A stretch of 64,000 nucleotides of DNA from Hyphomicrobiales bacterium (GTDB lineage Bacteria; Pseudomonadota; Alphaproteobacteria; Rhizobiales; Rhizobiaceae): the NCBI GenBank assembly GCA_900472295.1, contig UCIA01000030.1, forward strand, positions 263,940 through 327,939, in the 5' to 3' direction. The position numbers were made by a program, and so were the translations under genes. Position 1 is the first letter of the stretch. Each line of letters starts with the position of its first letter. The notes beneath the pieces are model-generated. The model was not told the origin of the DNA, ran no database searches, and was given only the letters and a program-made list of their open reading frames with translations. Below, piece by piece: positions 1 to 8,888 of this stretch.

Positions 1-633
1 AAAATCGCTAGAACACTGGCGGCGGGTGCGATTATCGTTATTTTTGCCGCTCCCGCGAATGCAGGAGGCGGAATTGGCGTCGGTGTTGGCGCATCTATTG
101 GCGGTGCTGGCGGTATCAACGCCGGTGTTGGCGCTTCTGTCGGCGGTAGCGGCGGTATCAAGGCGGGTGTTGGCGCCTCGGTCGGCGGCAGTGGCGGCAT
201 CAAGGCCGGCGTTGGCGCTACGGTCGGCGGTAACAGCGGCATCAAGGCTGGTGTCGGCGCTACGGTCGGCGGCAACAGCGGCATCAAGGCCGGTGTTGGC
301 GCTTCGGTCGGTGGAGCCGGTGGCATCAAGGCGGGTGTTGGCGCCAAGGTCGGCGATGGCATTGGCGTGGGTGTCGGCGTGGGTGTCGGCAACGGCATTA
401 ATGTTGGTGTCGGTGTCGGCATTGGGACGCCCGGCACGCCCGGTACCCCAGGTAACCCTGGAACCCCGGGAAATCCTGGAACTCCGGGCACCCCTGGGAC
501 ACCTGGGGTCGTCGCCAGCATGTCGAGTGCCCAGACCATGCGCATGAAGAAGCGCTGCGTCGACATCCTTGCCAGCGAGGGCACCTATGACAGTGACCTG
601 CGGCAGCTATGTCTTATGATCTCCCGTCGCTGA
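1..633 (+). CDS. Glycine-rich and collagen-like repeat protein, secreted (5' end outside window)
   Basis: The reading frame is open from base 1, so the start codon lies upstream. The first visible residues form a hydrophobic stretch ending in an APANA-type signal-peptidase site, so the protein is probably exported. It is followed by about six copies of a 14-residue unit (about 42 bp each, bases 70-345) of the form IKAGVGASVGGSGG, then a Gly-Val run, then nine collagen-type triplets (TPG or NPG, about 424-510). The C-terminal 40 residues are ordinary and contain two cysteines. Gly-Xaa-Pro triplets can form collagen-like triple helices, so a surface or matrix structural role is plausible but inferred. 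Homopolymeric codons are avoided within the repeats. Confidence 0.8.
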   Translation, partial: KIARTLAAGAIIVIFAAPANAGGGIGVGVGASIGGAGGINAGVGASVGGSGGIKAGVGASVGGSGGIKAGVGATVGGNSGIKAGVGATVGGNSGIKAGVGASVGGAGGIKAGVGAKVGDGIGVGVGVGVGNGINVGVGVGIGTPGTPGTPGNPGTPGNPGTPGTPGTPGVVASMSSAQTMRMKKRCVDILASEGTYDSDLRQLCLMISRR

Positions 634-746
634 GACGGGTTTCGCCGGGAGTGTCGAACCAGCCGTGAGGCTTTACGGCACTCTCCTACCGTATGTTCCG
701 GACTTCCCGAGGGACATACGCTGACGAGAAGCCTCCGGCCAGTCGG

Positions 747-777
747 AAAGCCCGCCACGCAAGTGGCGGGCTTTTTG
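747..777 (+). terminator. Rho-independent terminator
   Basis: A 12-bp perfect stem (747-758 with 763-774) closed by a GCAA tetraloop runs into a T tract. It lies about 115 bases after the repeat-protein stop and ahead of the diguanylate cyclase, so it most likely ends the first transcript. Confidence 0.85.
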
Positions 778-909
778 TGACTGCCGGCATCGTCACGGCA
801 ATCGCTCGTGCTTTCGATTGGCCGTTAACCACATTAGAATTGAAGGCAAGGTTTTAGGGTTTCATTGGTGTTCCCGCTGCAAAATGGCGGCCGCAGTGGG
901 AGGAATGAC

Positions 910-1695
910 ATGCGGATCGATCTGTCGCCCACGAGTTGGGGCAGGGTCATAGCGGTGACAGTTGCCGGCACGGCGATCTGTATCGCGGCGGCCTTCTTTG
1001 TCGATTCCTACAATTTTCCCTCGCTGTCGCCTGAGGCGCTGCGCTGGGCGCAACTCACCGACCTGCTGCTGCCGCTCGTGCTGGGCGGATCGTTCTTCTC
1101 TTTCCTGATGTACAAGATGCGCCAGCTGGCGATCGCCCAGAAGAACCTGAGCATTGTCGCGGCGACCGACAGCCTCACGGCGGTGTTCAACCGCGGCGCC
1201 TTTTCGATGCTGGTCGAAGCCTATCTCGAACAGGCCCGTAGCCAGACCGTCGTCAATGCCGGCGCCTTGCTGATCGTCGACGCCGACCATTTCAAGACCA
1301 TCAACGATCGTCTCGGCCACGATTGCGGCGATCAGGCGCTCAAACTGATTGCGCAGACGATCAAGGCCCAGCTGCGCGGCGCCGACATCGTCGGGCGCAT
1401 TGGTGGCGAGGAATTCGCCATCTTCCTGCCTGGCGCCGACCCGTCGCAGTCCTGGCTGATCGCCGAAGGGATCCGGCGCAGAATCCGTGAGGTCGAGTTT
1501 GCCCCGGGCGGACGGCCTTGTCCGCTCTCGGTCAGCATCGGCGGCGTCGCATTCAGCGGCCCCACCACCTATGCCGACATGTTCCTGACGGCGGACCGGC
1601 ACCTCTACAAGGCCAAGTCGAATGGGCGCGACCAGGTCAGCTTCGAGACAACCGGGCCGCGCGGGTTGCTCGCCGGCGATCCGACGCTCCATTGA
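910..1695 (+). CDS. Membrane-anchored diguanylate cyclase (GGDEF)
   Basis: This 261-residue protein makes cyclic di-GMP from two GTP. Two hydrophobic segments (about residues 12-32 and 50-68) anchor it in the inner membrane, with almost no periplasmic sensor domain. The GGDEF domain fills the C-terminal two thirds: the metal-binding DADHFK is near residue 124, the catalytic GGEEF motif is at 165-169, and an RGAD I-site for product inhibition lies five residues before it. All signature residues are present, so it should be active and feedback inhibited. The ATG at 910 was chosen because GGGAGGA lies about 7 bases upstream; an in-frame start at 865 lacks such a site. Confidence 0.9.
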   Translation: MRIDLSPTSWGRVIAVTVAGTAICIAAAFFVDSYNFPSLSPEALRWAQLTDLLLPLVLGGSFFSFLMYKMRQLAIAQKNLSIVAATDSLTAVFNRGAFSMLVEAYLEQARSQTVVNAGALLIVDADHFKTINDRLGHDCGDQALKLIAQTIKAQLRGADIVGRIGGEEFAIFLPGADPSQSWLIAEGIRRRIREVEFAPGGRPCPLSVSIGGVAFSGPTTYADMFLTADRHLYKAKSNGRDQVSFETTGPRGLLAGDPTLH

Positions 1696-1722
1696 GAATA
1701 CTTCAGCCGGCCCAAGGCCCGT

Positions 1723-2745
1723 TCAGGCGGATCGTGGCAACGCCGACCTTATAAAGCGCAACGGCGCCGTCAGCTTCCACGATGTCGAGTGCAGCAACGC
1801 TTCGTTCCTCGCCGCAAGTAGCTGGACCTGCCGGTTTGCCGCCTCGATCTGTTGGTTGACCGTGTCGATATGATGCCTCAGGGCAAAGGCTTTTTCCTTT
1901 AGATGCAACCTGTCCCGGCTCACCGCAGTTTCGCGCAGCTCCGCTTCCGCCTGCTTGAACAGATCGACATCGGAGACTTCAAGGACGGGAGCGGTCTTCG
2001 TCAGGCTGATATAGAACTCATGCAGGTGCAACTGGCTCGGCTCGTTTTTGTGGAACGCAATCTCGCCGGATTTGATGTATCCGAGAGAGCGAAGTTTCTT
2101 GACCAGAAATCGGAACGACGCCGGCGTGAACTGCCACGCGTGAGCATCGTAATAGGCCGTGTCGACCTGCACGGCTTCGGCCATGCTTTTTGCCTCTTCG
2201 CCGCTTTGCAGGAAGACGATGTCGTCAAAGGTCGGCTCGAGCCAGACGACCTGTTGGGCCTTGGTGCAAAAATACGAAACCTGGTCGAACAGGATTCCCG
2301 GCGTGTGGCGCTTGCGCTGTTCGGCATATGCCTGCAACGCCTGCCCCACAGTGGACAACGGCCGCAATGCGTCGAAGCAGAAGCGCTTGTCGGGCACGGC
2401 CAGCACCAGTCGGCCCGCTGGCTTCAGAAGGACCTCGCAGTCCTGGATGAAACGAACGATATCGGTGACATGTTCGATCACGTGCGAGGCGAAGATGAAG
2501 TCGTAGCGCTGCTCTTGGCCGATGATCTCAAGCAGGCTACGGCCGTCCGAAACATGATCGACTTCTTCAATCTGTGAGGCGTTGTCGCGGTATTTCTCGC
2601 GCAGAGCCGCAGCATCGGCATGATCGACGATCTCGACGTTGAAACCACGGCATTTCGGCAACAGCGGATTGTAGCTCGGTCCGACTTCCAGGCCGAAGCC
2701 GTTGGGATCGAACATTGAAAACAGAAGTTCAGTCCTGTTCAGCAT
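1723..2745 (-). CDS. Class I SAM-dependent methyltransferase with C-terminal coiled coil
   Basis: The 340-residue protein begins with a Rossmann-type methyltransferase domain: a glycine-containing motif I (FGLEVGPSYNPLLP, residues 17-30) and an SHVIEH motif at 87-92, typical of Methyltransf_11/23 proteins. Residues about 255-315 are predicted coiled coil, and the end carries LLHSTSWKLTAPLR, a tail I associate with rhizobial polysaccharide glycosyltransferases and methyltransferases. It is closely similar, nearly residue for residue over long stretches, to the C-terminal half of the fusion protein at 6624-8888. It lies 21 bases downstream of the methyltransferase at 2767-3702 and is probably the last gene of the leftward glycan operon. 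The acceptor sugar is unknown. Confidence 0.8.
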   Translation of the reverse strand: MLNRTELLFSMFDPNGFGLEVGPSYNPLLPKCRGFNVEIVDHADAAALREKYRDNASQIEEVDHVSDGRSLLEIIGQEQRYDFIFASHVIEHVTDIVRFIQDCEVLLKPAGRLVLAVPDKRFCFDALRPLSTVGQALQAYAEQRKRHTPGILFDQVSYFCTKAQQVVWLEPTFDDIVFLQSGEEAKSMAEAVQVDTAYYDAHAWQFTPASFRFLVKKLRSLGYIKSGEIAFHKNEPSQLHLHEFYISLTKTAPVLEVSDVDLFKQAEAELRETAVSRDRLHLKEKAFALRHHIDTVNQQIEAANRQVQLLAARNEALLHSTSWKLTAPLRFIRSALPRSA

Positions 2746-2766
2746 GACCCACCCCGATCGCCGGCT

Positions 2767-3702
2767 TCAATGTGAGTAGTTGAGATTGTAGATCGTGGCG
2801 GGGTCGGCAGCCCAATCGGCGATTGGAGGTCCGATCTTTCTGGCAAGGCATGCCGACAAAAGGAATGTCGGGTGTTCGTCAAAGGTCTGCAGCGGCCCGC
2901 CCTCCATGTTTGCCGGCACGATCGCCGCCTCCAGGGCGTAGCCGGCGTCGAGCACTTCGAAGCCGGTGAACTTGTTGAAGATCGACGACCATGATTCCTT
3001 GGAGAAGCGGAAGAAATCCCAGGGCACCTCATGCAGGGGCCAGGCCGGATGCGACTGGATGAAAGCCAGGCCGCCGACGTTGAGCACCCGGTTGAGCGCG
3101 TGCGCTGCGACCCACGGCATCATCAGATGCTCGAAGACCGATATGGAGAAGGCAAAGTCGAACGTTTCGGTCACGCCATTCATGGTGTGGGCGTCGGTGA
3201 CGAAGTCGACATTGGGCCCGGCCGATACGTCGATACCGAAATATTTGCAGTCGGGAAAAAAGTGCCGGTAGGTGTTGCCGGAACGGGCTCGCGAGCCGAT
3301 TTCTATCAATGGCGCGCCCGGCTTGTCGGCCACCGCCTTGCAGAATCTGGCGTGAATTGAGGTCGACGTCTCCGGGTGTTTGGGCGAGCGCCTCAGCCGG
3401 TTGCCATTGTCGAACCCGACCGAAACATTTTGGTTGGCAATGTTTCTGTCGACCAGGGGAGCAGCGATGCGAAAACCATGATGCGCCGTTGTTGCCAGGC
3501 CGGAGCGGGCAAAGCGTGCGCAGACCTGGTTGGGAACCTGCTTGCCATCGTAGAGGATTACCGGGTCGGCGCCCGTGGTCCATCCGGTGGCAATCAGTAT
3601 GCCGTCGAGGATGGAAAGCCGGTCGACGCAGTCTTCGGTGGCTGGCCTCAGGGGTGTCGTCGGGCTGTGGGCGGCGGGGCGCGGTTTCAGGAACTGGAAC
3701 AT
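2767..3702 (-). CDS. Methyltransferase with N-terminal beta-rich domain
   Basis: The 311-residue protein has two parts. Residues 25-108 look like a beta-sandwich accessory domain, with a GW near residue 40, comparable in position to residues 68-160 of the fusion protein at 6624-8888. Residues 115-311 form a class I methyltransferase fold with LIEIGSRAR as motif I (132-140) and FEHLMMPW at 190-197, matching MEHLACPW in the fusion. The stop lies 3 bases from the acyltransferase stop and the next gene follows after 21 bases, which supports one operon. Together with 1723-2745 it forms a split version of the fusion gene. Probable role: O-methylation of a surface glycan, inferred from context. Confidence 0.72.
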   Translation of the reverse strand: MFQFLKPRPAAHSPTTPLRPATEDCVDRLSILDGILIATGWTTGADPVILYDGKQVPNQVCARFARSGLATTAHHGFRIAAPLVDRNIANQNVSVGFDNGNRLRRSPKHPETSTSIHARFCKAVADKPGAPLIEIGSRARSGNTYRHFFPDCKYFGIDVSAGPNVDFVTDAHTMNGVTETFDFAFSISVFEHLMMPWVAAHALNRVLNVGGLAFIQSHPAWPLHEVPWDFFRFSKESWSSIFNKFTGFEVLDAGYALEAAIVPANMEGGPLQTFDEHPTFLLSACLARKIGPPIADWAADPATIYNLNYSH

Positions 3703-3704
3703 TC

Positions 3705-4763
3705 TTACCTCACTGGGGCGGGGACGGAGCTGGCGGCGATTTCAGCAGGTTCGCGATCTGCAGACTGGAAGAAGCGATGAAGCCGGGTCCGGGTCCACAA
3801 GGAAAGGTCTGTTTCCAGCAGCCGGTATGTTACGGCTGATACGGCGGCGATCGTCAGAAGGAACGCGCACGCCAACATGAGTATCTGCACAGTACCCTCT
3901 ATCGGTGGCGCGTAAACGGCGAAGGGGACAACAACCAGCCATTGCGAGATATACACCGAGAAAGATGCATTCCCCACGCTGACCAATGAGTTGGGAACCC
4001 ATATCGGAGCGCGCTTCTCCATCAGCGCAACGGACATGACGATGCCGCCAAACGCTACTGCCCAGACGAGACCATGATTGAATTCGCGGGTGCTGAAAAA
4101 CAGAAGATACCCAGTCAGCATGGCAAACGCCGCCAGAAGGCATGCCGCCAGCGGACGAGGCGGGCCGCGCCACTTGGAGCGATAGACAAGACCGGCGAGA
4201 ACTCCGGCGATGAAGCAACCGCACACCGGGTTCGTCGCCACCGCGACATAACCCCATAGACCGTCGGTCCGGGCCGATTGGCCGCCAAGCAACAGAAAGG
4301 TCCCCATCGTCCCGAGTAGCAGCGGATAACGCCAGCGGCCGAACAGCAGGCTGAAGGCGAAAAGCGCGTAGAAGTAGACCTCGAAAGTAAGCGACCAACC
4401 CGGGGCATTGATTGGCGGATTGTTCCATGCCGGCTGAAATGTCAGATCGTTCATCAGCCGTGCTGCCACATCTTGAGGTGCAACTGTCCCGATTATGCAG
4501 AAGGCAACCGCCATAACGAGGCTGGTGGCTGCATAGACCGGCCATACCCGCGCGAAGCGGTTGATCACAAACAGCTTGAAAGCCCGCGGGCCGGTATGAT
4601 TGCCGGTACTGACCACCATGATGAAACCGCTTACGACGAAAAAGAAATCCACTCCCGAATAGCCGAACTTGAAGAACCATAGGTTGTTCGGCGCGTGGCA
4701 GAACAGCACCAGCATTGCCGCCAGGGCCCGAAGACCCTGAATAGACTTTACCCGCTCCCGCAT
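3705..4763 (-). CDS. Acyltransferase 3 family membrane protein (OafA/ExoZ type)
   Basis: The 352-residue integral membrane protein has about ten hydrophobic segments. The N-terminus carries the acyltransferase-3 signature: SIQGLRALAAMLVLFCHA with the conserved histidine, then GYSGVDFFFVVSGF. This family transfers acetyl, succinyl or other acyl groups onto polysaccharide or lipid-linked sugars at the inner membrane. Length and topology fit ExoZ/OafA-like enzymes without an extra SGNH domain. The gene sits between methyltransferases and a glycosyltransferase, which points to decoration of the same glycan. Downstream spacing to the next gene is 2 bases, consistent with co-transcription. Confidence 0.88.
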   Translation of the reverse strand: MRERVKSIQGLRALAAMLVLFCHAPNNLWFFKFGYSGVDFFFVVSGFIMVVSTGNHTGPRAFKLFVINRFARVWPVYAATSLVMAVAFCIIGTVAPQDVAARLMNDLTFQPAWNNPPINAPGWSLTFEVYFYALFAFSLLFGRWRYPLLLGTMGTFLLLGGQSARTDGLWGYVAVATNPVCGCFIAGVLAGLVYRSKWRGPPRPLAACLLAAFAMLTGYLLFFSTREFNHGLVWAVAFGGIVMSVALMEKRAPIWVPNSLVSVGNASFSVYISQWLVVVPFAVYAPPIEGTVQILMLACAFLLTIAAVSAVTYRLLETDLSLWTRTRLHRFFQSADREPAEIAASSVPAPVR

Positions 4764-4786
4764 TCCCCACGCCCCGGTGCGTGCCC

Positions 4787-5530
4787 CTATGCCGTCTTTT
4801 GAATGACGGCCATATTGGTGATGATGGTGACCTTTTCGATTGGCAGAACCTTGTGCGAACGTGTCGCAACATCGCGCTGCACATGGTCGATCAACTGCTT
4901 GACCACGCCGACCAGGCCGTTGGTGTGGCTCGGAAAGTCGGTGATTGCCGGGTTGGCATCGACCATCGGCGGCTCGCGGAAGTCCTGACCGTCGTCGAAC
5001 ACACCGGTCAGGAACGACGTGCCAATGTCCTCGATCACGTAGTGGCCGCCGGGCCGGACATGCGGGAACAGATGGTTGAAACTGCGCTTGGTGATCCTGG
5101 CGATGTGGGAGCAGTCATCGACGACGAGATCCAGCGGTCCGCCAGCGGCGCGCAAGGCGGCATCAAGAGCCGCCGGGTCGTCCTGTAGACCGCTGATGAA
5201 ATGAATTCTCCTTTCGCCTGCAATCGCCGCAGGCGGGACTTTCGCGCTGTCGAGGCCGATGATGGTCGCGTTAGGGGTGTAGTCGCGCCAGATCAGCATA
5301 GAAGCCCCGGAGAAGACACCAAGCTCGAGAATGCGCAGCGGCTCGTTTCGCCTGTCGCCGATGATGCGCTCATATTCGGCGAAGTAGGACAGCGCCTTGC
5401 GGGTCCCATCATTGCTGTAATATTTCGTCGCCAGGTCATCCATGACAGAGCCGTCGGGGCGGCTCTTCAAGTCCGGCGTGGCGGTGACCGGCAATTTGAA
5501 AAACTGATTGAGCATTACCCGATCCCGCAC
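4787..5530 (-). CDS. SAM-dependent methyltransferase, sugar O-methyltransferase type
   Basis: This protein of 247 residues has the motif I ILELGVFSGASMLIWRDY, an acidic residue ending strand 2 (GLDSA), and VVDDCSHI plus GGHYVIEDI later in the fold. This arrangement resembles the small methyltransferases that O-methylate sugars in antibiotic and cell-surface glycans (MycE/CmcI-like). An alternative start five codons downstream (MLNQ) is possible. It is the third methyltransferase of the locus and differs from the other two types in sequence. Substrate not predictable from sequence alone. Confidence 0.75.
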   Translation of the reverse strand: MRDRVMLNQFFKLPVTATPDLKSRPDGSVMDDLATKYYSNDGTRKALSYFAEYERIIGDRRNEPLRILELGVFSGASMLIWRDYTPNATIIGLDSAKVPPAAIAGERRIHFISGLQDDPAALDAALRAAGGPLDLVVDDCSHIARITKRSFNHLFPHVRPGGHYVIEDIGTSFLTGVFDDGQDFREPPMVDANPAITDFPSHTNGLVGVVKQLIDHVQRDVATRSHKVLPIEKVTIITNMAVIQKTA

Positions 5531-5556
5531 TGAAACAGGTCAATCCGCGTCATGGT

Positions 5557-6627
5557 CTAGCGCAGCGACTGGGTGAAGAACACGCGCAAGCCATGACCGG
5601 CCTGTGCCAGCTTGATCGCCGTAAGGATGATCACCTTGGAATTGGTGTTCACCACCAGACGCTCGAGCCAGACCTTCGCTTTGAAGCGCCAGGGTATGGA
5701 CTTGTTACTGAACACTGCTCGCCCATAGCCATTGAAAATGGAGACCAACTCGTCCCTGTGCTCGGGAAGATGGTTGTCTTCCTGGACAGCCCATCGGACC
5801 GCGTCGTGGACGAACTGCGAATGAAAGCGGGGGATCAGCAAATCCCGCATGTAATAACGAACCATCTTTCGGTCGTCAGGAAACATGGCAAGAAGTTTCG
5901 TGAAATAACGAAACCGGCTACGCGACATCATCACGGTATAGGACGTGCTGTTGGGACGAATGCACCAGACGGTCACCGGCTGGTCGACGAAGTAATTGCT
6001 ATATCCGCTGCGGAAAATGCGCAGGAAAAGATCGTCGTCCTCATAGCCTATGAATTGAGGGTCGAAACCGCCGACAGCTTCATAGGCGGTCCGCGAGATC
6101 AGCGACGCGGAAGGCAGGACGTGCATGTCGAAGCCCACCATCTGTTCGATGTCGCGCTTCGGGTGAGCACTATGGCGTTTGACAGTTGCAGTGCGCAGGA
6201 CGTTGCCGGCGCCGTCCGCTTCCATGAGATCGCCATAGACCCAGCCCAGATGCGGATCGTCTGACGGAATGGCCCGCACCAGCGCCTCGATATGCGTATC
6301 GCGATAGAAATCGTCCTGATCAAGAAAGCTGATGTAGTTCGAGGTCGACGCGCGAACGCCGGCGTTTCTGGCCGATCCCTGGCCGCCATTGGGCTGGTCG
6401 ATCACTTTGAAATGCAGCCGTCTGGCAAGCTTGTGCAGAAATGCTGCTTCGGTGGCCGTCGAACCGTCATTGACGACGATGAACTCATCTGGCCGAAGCG
6501 TCTGGTTGAGGACGCTTCTGACGGACCTCTCGATGAAAGCCGACCCGTTGTAGTAGGGGATGACGACCACCACCGTGGGGGCTTTTTGCGAGGCGAGCTT
6601 CGAAAATTTGGGGGATACGTGCATCAT
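5557..6627 (-). CDS. Family 2 glycosyltransferase (GT-A fold)
   Basis: A 356-residue inverting GT2 enzyme, expected to transfer a sugar from a nucleotide sugar to a growing glycan. The N-terminus reads VVVVIPYYNGSAFIERSVRS, the nucleotide-binding strand of GT2, followed by NDGS, and the DxD-like metal site appears as FLDQDD. GYEDDDLFLR matches the ED acceptor-site motif. No membrane segments are evident. The ATG at 6627 overlaps the upstream stop in an ATGA arrangement, so translation is probably coupled to the fusion methyltransferase; the longer frame from 6672 is inside that gene and unlikely to be used. Confidence 0.88.
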   Translation of the reverse strand: MMHVSPKFSKLASQKAPTVVVVIPYYNGSAFIERSVRSVLNQTLRPDEFIVVNDGSTATEAAFLHKLARRLHFKVIDQPNGGQGSARNAGVRASTSNYISFLDQDDFYRDTHIEALVRAIPSDDPHLGWVYGDLMEADGAGNVLRTATVKRHSAHPKRDIEQMVGFDMHVLPSASLISRTAYEAVGGFDPQFIGYEDDDLFLRIFRSGYSNYFVDQPVTVWCIRPNSTSYTVMMSRSRFRYFTKLLAMFPDDRKMVRYYMRDLLIPRFHSQFVHDAVRWAVQEDNHLPEHRDELVSIFNGYGRAVFSNKSIPWRFKAKVWLERLVVNTNSKVIILTAIKLAQAGHGLRVFFTQSLR

Positions 6628-8888
6628 AGGAACACCGACCTGATATAGCGTAGCGGGGCTGTCACTTTCCACGATGTCGAATGCAGCAGGGCATCGTTCC
6701 TGGCCGTCAGCAGCTGGATCTGCCGGTTTGCATCTTCGATCTGCTGGCGCGCTGCCTGGGCGTCGCGCTCGAGCGCTTCGACCTGCTCCTTCGTCACCAT
6801 CTCTTGCCGGCTCACAAAGAGATCGCGAAGTTCCTGCTCCGCTTGCTTGATGAGGTCGACGTCTGAGGTCGTCACGACTGGCGCGCTCTTGGAAAGGGTG
6901 ATGTAAAACTCGTGCAGGTTCGGTTTCCCTGCAGGGTTGGTGTGAAATTCCATCTCACCCGCCTTGATGTAGCCGAGAGAGCGAAGTTTCTTGACCAGAT
7001 AGCGAAACGAAGTTGGCGTGAACTGCCAGCCGTGAGCGTCCTGGTAGTCCGGATTTTTCTGCGACTTGTCGAAGTGGTCCTTTGCTGTCTCTTCAGTCAG
7101 CATCAGGGCGACATCGTCGAGGGTCGGTTCGATCCAGACGGTCTGCTGAGCCTTGCAGCAGGCATAGAAGGCTTGGTCGAAGAGAGCCGCCGGCGAGTGG
7201 CGCTTGCGCTTTTCGAAATAGGACTGCAGCGCCTGCCCGACCGTGGACAAAGGCCGCAAGGCGTCGAAACAGAACCGCTTGTCGGGGACGGCCAGCACCA
7301 GCCGTCCGTCCGGCTTCAGCAAGGTTTCACAATCCTGGATGAAGCGGACAATATCGGTCACATGTTCGATGACGTGCGAAGCATAGATGAAGTCGTAGCG
7401 CTTCTTCTTGCCGATGGTCTCGAGGATGCTGCGGCCGTCCGAAACGTAGTCAACCTCTTCTATCTGCGATGCGTTATCTTTGTACTTCTCGCGCAAGGTG
7501 GCGGCGTCGGCATGGTCGATCGTCTCGACATTGTAGCCACGCGATTTCGGCAACAGCGGATTGTAGCTCGGTCCGACCTCGAGGCCGAAGCCGCTGGCGT
7601 CGAACATCGACAACAGCAGCTTGGTCCGCTCCGGCATGGCCCATTCCGGCCGGGGCGCGGGCTTGGCTGATTCCGACACCACGCCATTCGAAGCCGCCGC
7701 TTCGCTTTTCGGGCTCGCCGCAGCGTCGCTGCCATGCGCGGGATAGGCTTGGCTGTGTTTGATGGATTGGCTTTTCTGCAGCGGCCATGCGACGGAGCCG
7801 TCTGGAAGATCGAACGTCTTGCGCGCCAGCACGAAGGATGAGGCCATGCCGTCGAACAGCGGGAACTGATGCATGGCGCCTTCGCGGAAATCCGGATGCA
7901 CATACATCCTGAGCGGCGTGCACATCCCGACCTTGAGGATCTCGAAACCCATCTCCGGCGAAAACAGAATCTTCAGCGCTTCATCCGATGCGCGCCAGAA
8001 ATCGTTTGGCGTTTCATGGATGGGGAAGGCTTGCGGCAGGGAATGCAGCGTCAGCCCGCCGACCTTGAGCACCTTGTTGATCTCGGCCGCCAGCAACCAC
8101 GGGCATGCCAGATGCTCCATGACCGCAAACGACATGATTCCATCGATCGAACCCGGCTCAAAATGGTCGCCGAGGAAATGCGCGTCCGCCACCACGTCGA
8201 CACCTGGCGCCGCGTGAATGTCGACGCCGATGAACTTGCATTCCGGCTTGAACAGCGGCGCCTGCAGCGACGATGCGGGTCCGACGACGCGGGCGCCGAT
8301 TTCCACGACGGTTCCCTTGACCCTCTTCATCTCGTTGATGAAGTCGACCATGCCGTTGTCGACGGCGGGCAGCGGCGCGTTTAGGGGGTGTTCGGCGGGC
8401 AGCGCCGTGATGTCGATCTCCGTCCAGCCAGCAGGCGTCTCGGCCACCAGCGTGACCGGACGAAACGGACTGCAGGCCAGATAGACGGAAAATCCGCATT
8501 TGGTGGAAGGAAGATGCGGATAGAAGTTCAGCAGGTCCGGCCTGTCCTCAAACTCTGTGACCTGCGCCTGAAAATCGCCGCTGTGCAGCGACATCGCCGT
8601 GATCGGCTGCTCATGCGCATGCCCCCAGCCCTTCAGGAACACACCATGCCTGTCACACCACATGTAGTCGATCAGATAAACGAATTTCCCTGACGGTAGC
8701 ATTCCGCGATGCAGCGTTTCGCCAAGCGGGGCATTGGCGTTACCGACAGCTTCCCGCCTGGAGGGGAAAAACCGCCGAACGCCTAATCGCTCGGCTGTTG
8801 TAAACAGAGAGCCAAGACTAGATCTATTCCAAAAATGTCCCGATTTAAGTATCAATATACCTTGCGTATTCACCAAGATTCCGCCCAC
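6624..8888 (-). CDS. Two-domain methyltransferase fusion (two SAM domains plus coiled coil)
   Basis: The 754-residue protein holds two different methyltransferase domains. Residues about 68-160 are a beta-rich accessory region, 175-355 a first methyltransferase (VVEIGAR, MEHLACPW), 378-418 an Ala/Ser/Pro-rich linker, 420-690 a second methyltransferase (FGLEVGPSYNPLLP, SHVIEH), and 690-735 a coiled coil ending in LLHSTSWKVTAPLR. The two halves correspond to the separate genes at 2767-3702 and 1723-2745. The start is uncertain: GTG at 8888 gives 60 unremarkable AT-rich-coded residues, while ATG at 8702 would begin just before the first recognisable domain. It heads the leftward glycan operon. 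Confidence 0.78.
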   Translation of the reverse strand: MGGILVNTQGILILKSGHFWNRSSLGSLFTTAERLGVRRFFPSRREAVGNANAPLGETLHRGMLPSGKFVYLIDYMWCDRHGVFLKGWGHAHEQPITAMSLHSGDFQAQVTEFEDRPDLLNFYPHLPSTKCGFSVYLACSPFRPVTLVAETPAGWTEIDITALPAEHPLNAPLPAVDNGMVDFINEMKRVKGTVVEIGARVVGPASSLQAPLFKPECKFIGVDIHAAPGVDVVADAHFLGDHFEPGSIDGIMSFAVMEHLACPWLLAAEINKVLKVGGLTLHSLPQAFPIHETPNDFWRASDEALKILFSPEMGFEILKVGMCTPLRMYVHPDFREGAMHQFPLFDGMASSFVLARKTFDLPDGSVAWPLQKSQSIKHSQAYPAHGSDAAASPKSEAAASNGVVSESAKPAPRPEWAMPERTKLLLSMFDASGFGLEVGPSYNPLLPKSRGYNVETIDHADAATLREKYKDNASQIEEVDYVSDGRSILETIGKKKRYDFIYASHVIEHVTDIVRFIQDCETLLKPDGRLVLAVPDKRFCFDALRPLSTVGQALQSYFEKRKRHSPAALFDQAFYACCKAQQTVWIEPTLDDVALMLTEETAKDHFDKSQKNPDYQDAHGWQFTPTSFRYLVKKLRSLGYIKAGEMEFHTNPAGKPNLHEFYITLSKSAPVVTTSDVDLIKQAEQELRDLFVSRQEMVTKEQVEALERDAQAARQQIEDANRQIQLLTARNDALLHSTSWKVTAPLRYIRSVFL

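Noticed and set aside
70..345. Regular 42-bp repeats suggestive of a CRISPR or tandem array
   Set aside because: The repeats are in frame, translate to a 14-residue protein motif, and have no spacer/repeat alternation.
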